Of a stretch of DNA of 64,000 nt, positions 30,960-44,360 are shown piece by piece. Positions within the stretch are counted from its first letter, which is position 1. Every line of letters starts with the position of its first letter. A program made the position numbers and the translations under genes. The notes beneath the pieces were generated by a model that was not told where the DNA came from, made no database searches, and saw only the letters and a program-made list of their open reading frames with translations. Origin of the DNA: Elephas maximus indicus (lineage: Eukaryota; Chordata; Mammalia; Proboscidea; Elephantidae); the NCBI RefSeq assembly GCF_024166365.1, contig NC_064830.1, forward strand, positions 91,442,968-91,506,967, in the 5' to 3' direction.

Positions 30960-32280
30960 CACCACAAGAAATTTTTTTAAACATGTGTTGTTTTTTTTTT
31001 TTTTTTCCTTAAGCCTTCAGGGATCCTTAGTGCCAACAGGTCTCAGGCAAACACTCAGGCAGGCATTCTAGGCCCCCAGGAAACTGGTCTTTATTTTCTA
31101 CTATTCCCTAACACAAATACCTTGGAGGTTCCACGAAACTGATCCTGAAAGAAGAACTGACAATGGAGATCACTTGGGACTAGATGAACAGAAAGAAAGG
31201 CGCAGTAAGCCCAGATAAGCAGGAAGACTAAGCTGGCCAGAGCAAAGCATACCAGTCAGATGGCTCAAAGTTTACACAAGAAATCAAGGTCATGCTCAAC
31301 TTGATTAGGGAGATAGGAGACAGATGGGGAGAGGGGAAGCAGGGAATAAAATGCACATCACACAACTAGGAATTTCTGAAAATGAAGCATATTTATAATA
31401 GTGTGATTGCTTGCACTATGTACTGGCAAACAAGGCAAGTGATGAAGCAATGCTGACCACAGATCTATCAACTATTGTCACTACTGGCACAAGTCTGCAT
31501 TCCATCCATATTTCATGATGATTTAGCTAATGCCAGAGCGTCAAAATAAAAGAGAGAAGGGGTCAGTCTGTGCTTGAGGCTCCTTCCCCTACACACTCCC
31601 AGAATAAGAAATCAGAAACAGCAGTGGTAGTTTAGCTCAATAAGCTACCAACGGGTATAACTCTGTGCATTCCAAAGGGATGAATTGTTGACTGTTTTAC
31701 AGAACAGCCAAGCATTGACCCTAGTCTCCAGATGACCAATGGCCTGAACCCAGTCTATTTGTCAACAGGATCTCTCTGCAGAACATAAACTCTGATCTAC
31801 TTCTTTCTGCAAATAAATTCTTTCTTTCTGGGCATGAGAGACTGTATATGGAGGACAAATAAACCAGCCCCTGTTTCAGGGAAATATTCACCTCCTACAT
31901 GCACACACACAGGAATTTACGTGCAAATGTGCACACATAAACACACACCCTCTCAATGTTCTCCCTCATACAGAATAACAGTAGCATTCAATGCCTGGAT
32001 GCCACCAAAATTCGAATTCTAAGTCAAAGCCATCTTTCAGAATGTGGCCCAAATCATCATGCCCATTCCCATTTTCATGTATTTATTTATTCAAGTGCTA
32101 CCCGTGCCTCCCTCAAACCCCAGCTTGACATTTTAGTGTGTGATTATATTGTCATCACGATCCTGTTTCACATCACTCATGCTAGTCTCTCCATTTAGTT
32201 TGTAAACTCTTCAAGGGCAGGCATTTGGACTTACACTTGTTTATCACCATCACAGTTACCAGCACAATACTGGATAGACA
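30960..32280. other. Unassigned intergenic stretch
   Basis: No gene or confident repeat recognised apart from a poly(T) run near 30989-31007 and a CA-rich patch near 31900-31950. Confidence 0.4.
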
Positions 32281-32282
32281 TA

Positions 32283-33130
32283 CAGGTAGCCCCTAAATTA
32301 TGACAGGGTTTTGTTCTGAAAACTCCGTTGTAAGTCAGTTCTAACATAAGTAGAGTACCTTTTTTTTTTTTTTAATTTTCATTATTGTTGTCTTTTATTA
32401 TCAGTATTTTTATAAATCTGATCTTTATTTGTCTTTGGGGTTTGGAAACATTACCTATAAACTTACAGATTATATAATACATACATACATAAATAAATAC
32501 ACAAGTCATAAAAATTTACTATAATGATGAAGAAGAGTTGGACAATATTGGCATTTGTGGAAGGTTCTGGATTATCTGGATTATTCCTGGGAATGGAGAT
32601 GGCATTTCTTGTTAGAAAACCAGTAAGAATTGTCTGTATGGTCCTTTTCTTCTTTTCTTCATGTATTTCCCAGTAACATCTCACTGCTTCCCGAATTTGC
32701 CCATGGACTTTAATAAAGCGATCAGCATTCGGGTCCACGTTTCTGAGCACTTGAAGGACCTGATTTAGTTTAGAAAAAAACTTCAGCTAATTCTTTCACT
32801 GTAAAACTTTTTGACGACTTCTCTTCTCCCTCTTCCTCATTTCTTTCTTCTTCAGCATTCAAAATCCATTAAATCCTGATCTGTCAATTCCCTAGCAATA
32901 TCAGATTCTAAATTCAACATTCTTGCCATACGGATGATTTTTCCACCAATCTCTTCTATGCTATTCGATCAAATGCCTATAGCATGTTTACATAACTCAG
33001 CAATTTTTTCCATATCCCCTCCCATAATTTCCTCTCAGGAAGATGTACTAAGATAAAATGTACAAAAAAAAAAAAGATGGTGGTAAGTGTGGTTAGTCAC
33101 TCCAATATGTCCTAAATTGAGGACTACCTG
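32283..33130 (-). mobile_element. Tigger-type DNA transposon remnant
   Basis: Terminal inverted repeats CAGGTAGCCC (left) and GGACTACCTG (right) with TA on both sides, the TcMar-Tigger signature. The minus-strand frame at 32463-32750 matches the C-terminal tail of pogo/Tigger transposases (LRNVDPNADRFIKV, AVRCYWEIHEEKKKRTIQT). Only 848 bp, so the DDE core is deleted. Confidence 0.88.
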
Positions 33131-34035
33131 TAGTCGTAATCTCATAGCATTTCAGAGCTGGGGAACCCTAGAAATCAAAGTTTGTATGTGCTTCCCTAAA
33201 AATGTGAGAGCATACTTGCAATAAGACAATTAGGAACTAGGTCCTGGATCAAGAAACGTTGCTGCAAACCAACTGTAGGAATAAAAAGACAGGACACAGC
33301 TCCCAGGCACATATTGCACAATAAAGAAACTGAGAATGCTTTGTTTAGCCTCCATATAAAAATATATAGAATGAATACATGAAGATAGAGCTATTCCAAC
33401 CCTCAGTCAATACAGTCATCAACAAATATTCACCCCAAAGGAGCAGAAGAGTCCAAGAAAAGGGGGTGGAGGGGGCTGGATAGGAACTGGAACCCGGACA
33501 GGGGTGGTGAACTTCTTTAGGAAACCTGTGGGTTTCTAGTCTCAGTGATCTTCTTGCCCAGTCCCTACAGACAAGAAGAGAGGTTGTCATGGGTCAGGTC
33601 CCCTGGAACCCCAGAGTGCCCACTCACAACACCCACAATGACAACAAATTCCAATTTACTTAAAATATAATTGCAATAGTTCAGACTTACAACACACATT
33701 TTTGGCAGACACAATTCAATTTGTAACCAGGGACAATAAGGAAGGTTCTCTGTCTCTAACCTTGTGTATAGTAAAGAGAGAAAAAAAAGACCCTATAGAA
33801 TTTACGACTATAGTCCAGCATTCATGGGCTATATAGACCAAATCACATCACCTGATTGGTTAAAACACACACACACAAGCCAATAATTTAGCTAGAAGTG
33901 ATTTCTAATCTGTTGTGTTTCCAGGCATCTAGCAGAAACAAATGCAAATATTCCCTGGAGAAACCTACTCTGAATCTAAGCATGAAAGAATGTCTATAAA
34001 TAAAATAAAATTTATGAATATAAAATTCCAAGGAA
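33131..34035. other. Unassigned intergenic stretch
   Basis: A short MaLR-like scrap may lie near 33650-33730 (CAACAAATTCCAATTTACTT, GACACAATTCAATTTGTAACC). Otherwise nothing recognised. Confidence 0.35.
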
Positions 34036-34039
34036 TTTC

Positions 34040-34570
34040 ATACTTAAAAATAACTATTCTCATTGGAGGAGGGGCACCAAGAGTAAGATCTAACAGAAAC
34101 AACAGTTAGCAGAAATTGACCCACAAGTACTACAGATATTGAACAGACTATACATAGAATATAAAATAAATATGTTTAATATGTTGGAAGAAATAAATAG
34201 GGGATTGACTACATGAGTAAGGAGCAAGAGAGTATAAAAAGTAACTAACTGGGTTTTTAAATAACCAAATAGAATTTATAGGAAGGAAAAAATAATCAAA
34301 ATTTTAAAGCTCACTGGATGGGTTTGACAGCATAATAGACACAACCAAAAAGAGAATGAACTGGAAGAGAAACCAGGCTAAATTATCTGGAATGAAAAGA
34401 TACATAAAATTTAAAAGATAGTTAAAAGACAGAGAATAGTGTAAGATTTTCTTGCAAAATTAGAGTTTCAGAAAGAAAAAAAACAGAAAGAACGTAGAGA
34501 GATAAAGAAATATTGACTAAGAATTTTTCAGAACTAATGAAAGATGCCAACCCTGGGGCATAAAGCAGGA
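34040..34570 (+). mobile_element. HAL1/L1 ORF1-type fragment
   Basis: A-rich text such as GATATTGAACAGACTATAC, CAAATAGAATTTATAGGAAGG and TTTTTCAGAACTAATGAAAGATGCCAA belongs to old L1/HAL1 ORF1 regions. No intact frame. Confidence 0.6.
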
Positions 34571-34599
34571 AAGAAAAGGGTAGGAAGTGGTCTGTGTGG

Positions 34600-35600
34600 G
34601 GGAAGATATCCAGCACAATACCTCCTTTGGTACTAGTGGATTAACAGTATACTAGCCAATTTTTATGCCTCTGAACCTCAGAGGTAAGGTGTTATTCTGG
34701 TCCTAATGCATCTAGTGTCAAGGTGGGTCCCTTGTGAATTGCATGAAGCTCAGCAGAACAGAATTGGAGCCTCATTGTTGTGTAGGTTAAACATTCTATT
34801 AGGTGATGCTTTGTGGGTGTGTTAGTTTTGTAAACTTTTGCCCTTTTTTCCCCTTTATTTCTGTGAAATAAGACTTGCAAGCAAAATTATGGCTTTCCTG
34901 TGTGATAGTCAGAGAGCCCCAATGAGTCTGTTTTGCTTTTCTGTGTCATATTTGGAAAACCAGAAGTTCCGCATGTAACCTAACAGACAGGTGCCCACAT
35001 AAATTATCTAAAAAGCTCTCTTTGGTATACTGTCATACCACAGATTGGTGGCGCCACAGTACCACTTGCCTCATTGGTGGCTTGTATTAAAAAAAAAATT
35101 TTTTTTTGATTAAATTTCTCAAAACCCATATTACTAACCAAAAATTTAAGCACACTCAATTAGTAAGATTGCATTCCAGTACTGAAAACACATTCCATCA
35201 AAAAAAGAAAAATTAAGGAGAAAAAAATGTACAAGCACAAAAACATGCTTGAGGCAAATACGTCAAAATAGCTGTTAAAAAAAAAAAAAAAAGATCGAAA
35301 TGGTTGTCTCTGGAGAGAAGGAAATGAAAAGGAAGAGAGCTTTAGGATGGCAGTTTCATAACAAAACTTGAAAATAGTCTACCCTTTAGACTTTTTTTTT
35401 TTTTTAGACTACGTACCTGTGTAACTTTGGTCAAAATAAAAACTTTGAAAAGTTAGATAATAACACCCCTTTTGTATTTTTATATTGTGGTCTATTCTGA
35501 AGCAGTAGACTTTGAAAGAAATCCAAAACATAAAAATGAAAAAGCAAACTGTAAAACAATACATATAAAGTAAAACCATTTGTGTTTTTTTATGAAAACT
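34600..35600. other. Unassigned A/T-rich stretch
   Basis: Old repeat scraps likely (near 34900-35150). Poly(A) and poly(T) runs at about 35277-35292 and 35392-35405. No gene. Confidence 0.35.
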
Positions 35601-35609
35601 AAAAATCAA

Positions 35610-36125
35610 TTACTTTAATTAGCCACGAAAGAAACTCAACGAATGTAGGACAAGCATTTGATAAAATTCAACACCCGTTTGTGATTTTTTAGAAATTCTT
35701 TAGCAAATGAGAAATAGAGAGGAGCTTCCTTAACCTGATAAAAAGGAGATGCCACAAAAATCCAACATCAAACATCATGCTTAAACAAAGAAAGTTGAAA
35801 GCATTTCTATTAAGATCAAAAACAAGGCACAGGGGCTTGCTATCATCATTTCATTTCACCATTGCTCAGTATGCCTTAGCAAGTGCAATAGGGCAAGAGG
35901 ACAGCATCAAAGTATTTGAGTAAGGATTGGATAGGAAGAATCAAAACTATCATTGCAGAAGATATCACTCTCCATGCAGAACACCCAAAGATACTACAAA
36001 TATATTATTAGAATTAGAAAGAGAGTTTAGCAAAGTTGCTGCATACAAAATCAATATATATAAATTCCCTTTACCACCAATTCTATATACCACAGACAAA
36101 TAATTGGAAAATATATATTTTTAAA
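35610..36125 (+). mobile_element. Old L1 ORF2 reverse transcriptase fragment
   Basis: CATTTGATAAAATTCAACACCC, CATCATGCTTAAACAAAGAAAG, TCATTTCACCATTGCTCAGTA and ATACAAAATCAATATAT follow L1 ORF2 order. Frames are broken. Confidence 0.8.
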
Positions 36126-36159
36126 GGCTTAGTTTGAGATTGCATAAAAAATATCAAAT

Positions 36160-39100
36160 ACAGCAGAGACAGCATGAATCCCTAGACAGATGTACCATGC
36201 CATCCCTCTGCAGCAAAGACCTGAAAAACTAAGTAAAACAGACGCAGATGTCAATCCTGGAATCATAAGCATCAAATGAAGAGATAAAGAACTAGATCAA
36301 ATGCCGAATAGAAGAAGAAACTGATGGAAAACAGAGAATGAGGAGAGGTACGGAGTGGAGGTTCCCTGCCAGCTAACATGGCATGGTGTCGTCGTATTGG
36401 AAAACAGCCAGCAATGGCCCTGGACATGGAGTATGGGAAGGCAACTTCACGGAGCTCCCAACAGGAGACAGAGCACCCGGTAACCAGAGAAACATGTAGT
36501 CCCACCACTCACCCTTCTGGTGAGCTGAAGCAAGAACCCCACCCATACAGGCTGTCCCCACTGCCAGGGTCCACAATATGAGCCCCCACTTCTTGGGTCC
36601 ACCTTGACCCTTCCCACCCCAAAGCATTTTTTTTCTTTCTTTTTTCCTTTTCTTTCTCCTGGCCACCTAGCATTGTACACCACCTCTCCCTGCTTCCCTC
36701 AGGCCCCCACTTTGCCACCATGGCCAAAGAGCTACCAGCCCACTGCCCCCCTGGGTCCACTCTACTCCCACTGTACCATCATTTTGTTTGTTTGCTTTTT
36801 TCCCTTTCTCCCTTTTCTTTCTCCTTTCTACGTAGCCCCATATACCACCTCTCACCAAAGCGCCACCATGCTACCAAGGCTAGAGAGTCACAGGCCTACT
36901 GCCACCTTGGGTCCACCCCGCCCTCATATGCCATACCTGCCAGTCTGCCATTTTTTCCTTTCTTTTTTTTTTTTTTTTCCTTTATCTTCTTTTTTTTTTT
37001 TTCTCCCTCCCACTTAGCCCCATACACCACCTCTCCTTCCTCCCCAATGGTCCCTGGGTCCACCTTGCACCCACCTGCTGGCTCCTGCTGTGCCACCATT
37101 TTTCTTTTTCTTTCCTTTTTTCATTTCTCTTCTGTCTTTTCTTTATCCCTTCCACCTATCCCCATAAGTCACCTCCTCTCCCTTCCCACTGGCCCCTCAA
37201 GTCCACCCTGACCCCACCCAAGGTTCCCATCATGCCACTATTTTTTGTTTGTGTTCCCTTTGTCCCCTTCTCCCTTTTCTTTCTCCCTCCCGCCTAGCCC
37301 CATATGCCACCACCTCTTCCTGCTGAGTCCCTGCCATGCTGTCATGGCTACAGAGCCACCAACCCACTGCTGCCCCGGGGCCATCCCACCCACACCCTCT
37401 GGCTCCCATTGCACTGCCATTTTTTTCTTTCTCTTCTTTCTCCCTCCAGCCTAGCCCTGTACATCATGTCCCCTCCCTTCAACTAGCCCGTGTCCATCCT
37501 GCCCCCACTTGACAGATCCCACCTTACTACCATTTTTTAATTATTATTTTTCCTTGTTCTTCCTTTCCTTTCTCCCTCCCACCTAGCCCCATAAGCCACC
37601 TCTGCCCTCTTCCCCCCAGCCTGCTGCTGACCCAGGTCTGCCCTAAACCCACTTGCCAGCCCCTGCCACACTGTCATTTTTTTCTTTCTTTTATTTCTCC
37701 CTCCCACCTAGCCCCATACATCAACTCCCTCCCTTCCCCTGGCCATGACTGCTTCACCACAGCTAACATGTCCCCAGCACTCAGGACCACTGCTGCACCA
37801 GGCCCGCACTGCTCTCCCCTCCCACCACTCGACAAGCTGTTGAATAGTGGGAAGTGAGCCCACACCACTCCCAGTCTGACACCCCCACCCATCTGGCAAG
37901 GGGCTGAGAACACTCTCACACAACTGGGCCAACATCTGGAAGCAGACAGTGCCCACCCAGTCCACCCTCAGCCACCTGGCCAAACCAGTGAACAGCAATG
38001 TAGGTTCCCCCTGCCTGCTGCTGCTCTGACTACCCAGACAAGGTGGTGAGAGCTATGGCGCCCACAGAAAAGCAAGCAGCAAACCAGGCCCAGCCCACCC
38101 ACTCCAACATATCAAAACAAAACAAAAAAGCAGGACAAAGCAAAAGAACATACAATCAATAAATAAAGAAAATAATACCTTAATATCTCAGAGACACCAG
38201 ACAATATCAAAACATAAAAAAGCAGGACAAGCTGTTTCCAGCAAGTGACCAAAAGGAAGATTCAGATAACCTTCCAGTAGAGGACAAGGCAGTGGAACCA
38301 CCTGATACAGAATTCAAAATACTAATATTTAGGGCTGTCCAAGAGATTAAGAAGATCAAGGAAAACACAGACAAAACCAAGGAAAAAATAGATGAAATCA
38401 TGGGAACCACAGACAAAACCAATGAAAACATGGCCTAAATCAAGGAAAACACAAAGCAATAGAAGAATTCAAGAAAACAATACAAGGACAAAATGTCAAA
38501 ATAAATAAACAATTAGAAATCGTACAAAAACAGCAACTAGAAATCCAAAAGATAAACAACAAAATTTAAGAAACGGACAGCTAATAGAAAGTTTTAGGAG
38601 TAAATTTGAACAATGGAAGACAGAGTCAGTGAGATTAAAGACAAATCCATGGACGTCATTCTGTTGGAGGAAAAATCAGAGAAAAGAATGAGGGAAAATG
38701 AATAAAACCTAAGAATGATGTGGGGACACAATCAAGAGCAAAAATTTGGGCATGATCAGAGTTCCAGAACAGCGGGAGAAAATGGAAAACACAGAGATCA
38801 CTGTTGAAGATTTGGTGGCAGAAAACTTCTCAAATATCATGAAAGATGAAAAGCTGACCATCCAAAAAGCTTAATAAATCCCATATAGGACAGACCCCCC
38901 AAAAAAGTCACCAAGACATATCATAATTACACTTGCCAAAACCAAAGACAAAGAAAGAATCTTGAAAGCAGCTCAAGAAAAACAAAAAGTCACTAAGCTA
39001 TGATTACTCAGAAGTAACCATGCAGGCAAAAAGGCAGTGGGATGACATACATAAAAACTTGAAATAAAAAATTTTTAAAAACCTGCCAACCAAGAGTAAT

Positions 39101-41710
39101 GCATTCTTCAAAACTCTCTCTCTCTCAAATACAAAGATGAAATTAGGACATTCCCAGATAAACAGAAATTAAGGGAATTCATAAAAACCAAACAAACTTA
39201 CAAGAAATATTAAAGAGTGTCCTTCAGTTAGAGAACTAACAACATCAGACAACAACCTGAATCTAGGACACGGAACAGCATCAGCCGGATACCAACCTAG
39301 GTAACAAACTCTTAATAATAAGAAAATGCTAAAAGACTTAAAACAGGGAACCAGAGATGTCAATCTGTAAATGACAACATCAAAACAATAAAAGGGGAGT
39401 AAATGATAGAGATACAGAAGCTTCAAATGGAGAGGAAGTCAAGTTGATATCAAGTAATAAAAGACTGGCTCAAACTTAGGAAGATAACAGTAAATTTCAA
39501 GGTAATCACAAAGAAATTTAACAAACATACTCATTAAAATAAAAAAGAAGAAAAACATAAAGACCCAGTAAAAACAAAATCTGTAATAACAAAAGAAATG
39601 AAAAGAGAATCCACAAACAAAAGGAACTCAGCACAGAAAAGTAAATGGAACAAAGAAAATATCAGTACCATAGAGGGGAGGAGGGGGAAGCCCAACAATA
39701 TGACAGCAATAAACTCATACTTATCAATAATCACATTGAAAGTAAATGACTTAAACACACCTGTAAAGAGACAGAGAGGGGCAGAATGAATTAAAAAAAA
39801 ATCAATATGCTGTCTACAAAAGATACACCTTAGACACAAAGACATAAATATATTAAAAATCAAAAGATGGAAAAAATATATCAAGCTAACAGTAACCAAA
39901 AAATAGCAGGGATGGCAATACTAATCTTAGATAAAATAGACTTTAATACAAAATCCACCATAAAAGACAAGGATGTTATATAATGATTAAAGGGACAATC
40001 CAACAAAAAGACGTAACCTTAATAAATATCTATGCACCCAACCACAGGGCTTCAAAATACATAAAACAAGCTCTAACAGCACTGAAAAGAGAAACAGACA
40101 GTTCCACAATAATAGTAGGAGTCTTCAACACACCATTCTCATTAAAAGACAGGTCATCTAGAAAGAAACTCAACAAAGATACAGACCTAAAGTTTACAGT
40201 TGACCAACTTGACATCACAGACATATAAAGAACACTCCACCTAACAGCAGTAAAGTATACATTCTTTTCCAGTGCACATGGAACATTCTCCAGAATAGGT
40301 CACATTTTAGGCCACAAAGCAATCTTCAATAAAATCCAAAACATTGAAATGATACAAAGCATTTTCTCTGATCACAATGCCATAAAAGTAGAAATCAAGA
40401 ACAGGAACAGGAAAAAAAAAAAAATCAAATACATGGAAACCAAATAACATCTTGCTTAAAAACAACTGGATAATAGAAGAAATCAAAAAAAGAATCAAGA
40501 AATTCTTAGAATCAAATGAGAATGAAAACACTTCAAGCCAAAACCTTTGGGACACAGCAAAGGCAGTGCTCAGGGGTCAATTTATAGCAATAAATACATG
40601 CACATCAAAAAAGAAGAATGGGCCATAATCAAAAAAGTTAGTCCTACAACTCAAACAAATAGAAAGAAAACAGCCAACAAATAAATAAATAAAAGCCCAC
40701 ACCCACCAGAAGAAAGGAAATAATAAACATTAGAGCAGAAATAAATGAAATAGAGAACAACAACAAAAAAAGTAGAATCAACAAGACCAAAAGTTAGTTC
40801 TTTGAAAAGATCAACAAAATTGACAAACCAGTGGCCAAAAGAAAAACAGAAGAGGAAGCAAAATAACCCAAATAAGAAATGAGATGGGGGACATTATAAC
40901 AGACCCAACTAAAATAAAAGGATCACAACAGAATACTATGAAAATTGTACTCCAACAAATTTGAGAACCTAGAGGAAATGAACACACTAGAAAAGAATGT
41001 ATACTTTGCTGCCGTTAGGTGGAGTGTTCTATATATGTCTGTGATGTCAAGTTGGTCGACTGTGAACTTTAGGTCTGTATCTTTGTTGAGTTTCTTTCTA
41101 GAAACACACTACCTACCTAAACTAATACAAGCTGAGATAGAAAAACCTGAACAGACCCATAACAAGAGAAGAGACTGAAGAGATTAAAAAAAAAAATTTC
41201 CAACAACAACAAAAAAAGCCCTGGCCCAGGCAGCTTCACTGGAGAATTCCACCAAACATTCAGAGAAGAGCTCACACCAGTGCTACTCAAAAAATTTCAG
41301 AACATGGAAAAGGAAGGAATACTCCAGAATTCAATCTATGAAGTCAGCATAACCCTGTTACCAAAGACAGGCAAAGACACCACAGAAAAAGAAATTACAA
41401 ACCAATATCTCTCATGAATATAGACATAAAAATTCTCTGCAAAATTCTAGCCAATAGAATTCAGCATCATATCAAAAAAAGAATACACCACGACGAAGTG
41501 GGATTCATATTGGGTACGCAAGGATCATTCGACATTAGAAAATCAATCAATGTAATCCACCACATAAATAGAACAAAAGAAAAGAATCACATGATCACCT
41601 CAATTGACTCAGAAAAGGCATTTGAAAAAGTCCAACACCGATTCCTGATAAAAATTCTCAGTAAAATAGGAATAGAAGGGAAATTCCTCAACACAATAAA
41701 GGGCATCTAC
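36160..41710 (+). mobile_element. L1 element B, main part (5' UTR, ORF1, ORF2 start)
   Basis: 5' end near 36160 (CTAGACAGATGTACCATGCC, like L1 A). Tandem 5' UTR units 36600-37720, then ORF1 remnants 38210-39210 (LAKTKDKERILKAAQEKQK, EIRTFPDKQKLREF). ORF2 starts at 39700: endonuclease text IYAPNHRASKY, and GVFNTPFS where active elements have GDFN, so a catalytic Asp is lost. RT text [20 protein letters not shown] follows. Many stops: a dead copy. The RT is cut at 41711 by an AfroSINE and resumes at about 45400. Confidence 0.93.
36600..37720 (+). repeat. Tandem units of the L1 B 5' UTR
   Basis: About eight imperfect units of 128-181 bp. Each has CACCTAGCCCCATA.CACC-like text (near 36663, 36829, 37010, 37157, 37290, 37450, 37580 and 37708) followed by a GGTCCACC segment, a CCACCATTTTT segment and a T/C-rich run. 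Open hydrophobic or basic frames here are composition artefacts. Confidence 0.85.
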
Positions 41711-41768
41711 ATGGCTGGTGACATAGTGGTTAAGAGCTATGGCTGCTAACTGAAAGGTTGGCAGTTCG
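41711..41768 (+). mobile_element. AfroSINE 5' half (split by L1 C)
   Basis: ATGGCTGGTGACATAGTGG through GGTTGGCAGTTCG is the SINE head. The rest of the same element continues at 45268. It sits inside ORF2 of L1 B. Confidence 0.9.
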
Positions 41769-42299
41769 GCTGCAGAGCCAACATGGCACTGGTAGACAGA
41801 AGAACCACGCCATCCCCCCACAACAAAGACCCAAAAAACGAAGTAAAACAGAGACAAATGTCAATCTTGGAACTCTAAGCATCAAATGAAGAGATAAAGA
41901 ACTCAGCCGAGCACCAAATGGAATATGAAACTGGCAGAGAAGAGAGGGTGAGGAGAGATATAAGTGGCGGTCCCCTATCAGCTAACACAGCACAGATTCG
42001 CCGTCTTGAACTCCTGGCAGAGATTAGTGGGCAGGGAGTACAGGAAAGCAGCTTCACAGAGCTCTCAGAAGGAGACGGGTCACCCGGTAACCAGCAATAT
42101 ATGCTTTCCCACCTGTCACCCTTCTTTCCCCTCCTAGGCCTCTGCCACTTCCTAGTGCACCAAGTGATCCCAGTCTGGGAGGCACCAGCTCTGTGCTGTT
42201 TGGATTTGCCCACCCCTATTTTTTTAATCAGCTGACTCCTTCAGTGCCATTTCTTTGTTGCTGCTGTTGTTTTTTTCGGCTTCTTTTGATTCCTTCCCT

Positions 42300-43200
42300 G
42301 CCTCTCACCTCCTCCTCCTTTTTTCTCTCAAACACGAGGCTCTGTGTGCCATCTTTGCTTCTTCTTGACAGGCTGTGAAGCACCACTTGGCTGGGGAACT
42401 GCTTCCCTGGTCCACGCCGCCACTTTGGTGAGATCCCCAGGGCCTTTTTTGTTTTGTTTGTTTGTTTTCTTTTCTTTTTGAGGCTGGGGAGCCCCCTCTA
42501 ACCGGGCTGCACTGTGCAGCTTGGAAGCCACTTCCCCGGTCAGTGCAGCCGTGCTAGTGAAATCCCTGGGGCTTTTCTTTCTTTTTTTATTTACTTTTTC
42601 TTTTTTCTTTCCTTTTTTGTCCTTCTTCATTTCTCAATTTATCGTCTCTCCCTACTCACCTTCTTTTCCTGTCTCCTGAATACCTGGAGCTGAGTGCCAT
42701 CTCTGCCCTTTCTAGCCATGCTGTACTATGTGGCTTGGGAGTCACTTTCCTGATCAGCACAGCTGCACTGGTGGGACCCCTGGGGGCTCTTCTTTATTTA
42801 TTTATTTATTCCTTTTGTCTTTCATTTTTCAGTTTATCGTCTCTCTCTACCTACCTTCTTTCCCTGTCTCCTGAACACCTGGCATTGAGTGCCATGTCTG
42901 CCCCTTCTAGCCACACTGTACTATGCAGCTTGGGAGCCACTTCTCCGGTCTGTGCAGCTGCACCAGTGAGATCCCCCAGGGGGCCTTCTTTTTTTATTTA
43001 TTCTTTGTTTTCTCTTTTCCTTTTTTCTTTTTCTTCATTTCTCAGTTTCTCATCTCTCTCTGCTCTTCTTCTTTTCCTGTCTCCTGAATACCTGGCGCTA
43101 TGTGCCATCTCTGGCCCTTCTAGACAGGCTGTGCCCCAAGGCCTGGGAGCCACTTCCCCAGTCACTGGTGGGATCCCTGGTGGCATTTAAAAAATTTTTT
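42300..43200 (+). repeat. ~205 bp tandem units of the L1 C 5' UTR
   Basis: GCTTGGGAGCCAC-like landmarks at about 42520, 42731, 42928 and 43142 (spacing 211, 197, 214), with a degenerate unit near 42375. Each unit also has TCTCCTGAATACCTGG and GTGCCATCTCTG text. Unit sequence differs from L1 A and L1 B. Confidence 0.88.
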
Positions 43201-44360
43201 TTTCTCTTTTTCTTTTTCTTCATTTCTTGGTTTCTTGTCTCTCCACTCCAACAGCAAGCTCCCTCCATGCTTGTGTCTCTCTCCTCTGTCTCTTCTTTCC
43301 CATACCCATCTTAGCTCCACATATCACAACCTCCCCTCTCCTTCCTGCCTACCTGCACCGTGTGCTGAACATCGCACCCCTGAGCAGCACAGGCACAGCC
43401 TACCAGAACTTGCCCTGAACTGACCCCCCACCCACCCTGTCAGCCCCAGTACATTCCACAAACAATTCATCCTAGCCCCTCCCCTTCAGCTGGACAAGCC
43501 CTGCTGCACCATAGCTGAGCGACTGGCCCTCCACCTTGGACAAGAAGGTAAAAAGTATCATGCCCACAGGCGAGCAAACAACAAAAAATGCACAGCCTGC
43601 CTGCTCAGACATAGCCAAATAAAACAAAAAGTAGGACAAAACAAACAAATTAGTAAACAGAGAAAATAACTAGTGAATGTCCCGAAGACAGCAGACAATA
43701 TCAAGACACATAAAAAAAAAAAAAGGACAGGATGTTCCAGTAGGTGTCCAAAAATAAAACACCAGATGACTTCCCAGTAGAAGAAAAGGCACTAGAGCTA
43801 CCTGATAGGGAATTTGAATCTCTAATATTGAGAACTATCCAAGAGGTGAAGCAAAAAGCAGACAAAAATGAGGAAAAAATAGACAAATTCATGGAAAATA
43901 CTGACAAAAATACGGAATAATTCAGGAAAATAATACAGGAACAAAATGACAAAATAATTCCACAACTAGAAATCATACAAAAACAATTAGAAGTCCAAAA
44001 GAAAAACAAGATTTCAGAAATAAACAGTGTCACAGAAGGTCTGAGGAACAGGTTTGAAACAATGGGAGACAGGATCAGCAAAATTTAAGACAAATACTTG
44101 GATACCACTTTGAGGAAAAATCAGAAAAAAGAACAAAGAAAAATTAAGAAACCCTGAGAATTATGTGGGATACAATCAAAACCAAAAATTTGTGCATGAG
44201 TGGCATTCCAGAACAGGGAGAGAAAATGGAAAACACAGAGAGGATCACTGAAGAATTGCTGACAGAAAACTTCCCTAATATCATGAAACATGAATAGCTG
44301 ACCTTCCCAAAAGCTCAACAAATCCTATATAGGATAGACCTCAAAAGAAAATCACCGAAA

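Noticed and set aside
36604-37211. Long hydrophobic Phe/Ser/Pro-rich frames (137 and 163 residues) that look like membrane proteins
   Set aside because: They translate the C/T-rich tandem units of an L1 5' UTR. The complement gives Lys/Gly-rich frames of equal length; these are composition artefacts.
36600-37720. Regularly spaced repeats resembling a CRISPR array
   Set aside because: Units are 128-181 bp, imperfect, without short identical repeats and unique spacers, in a mammalian L1.
42735-43190. 151-residue Leu/Ser/Phe-rich frame
   Set aside because: It lies in the ~205 bp tandem units of the L1 C 5' UTR, and its repetitive protein mirrors the DNA repeat.
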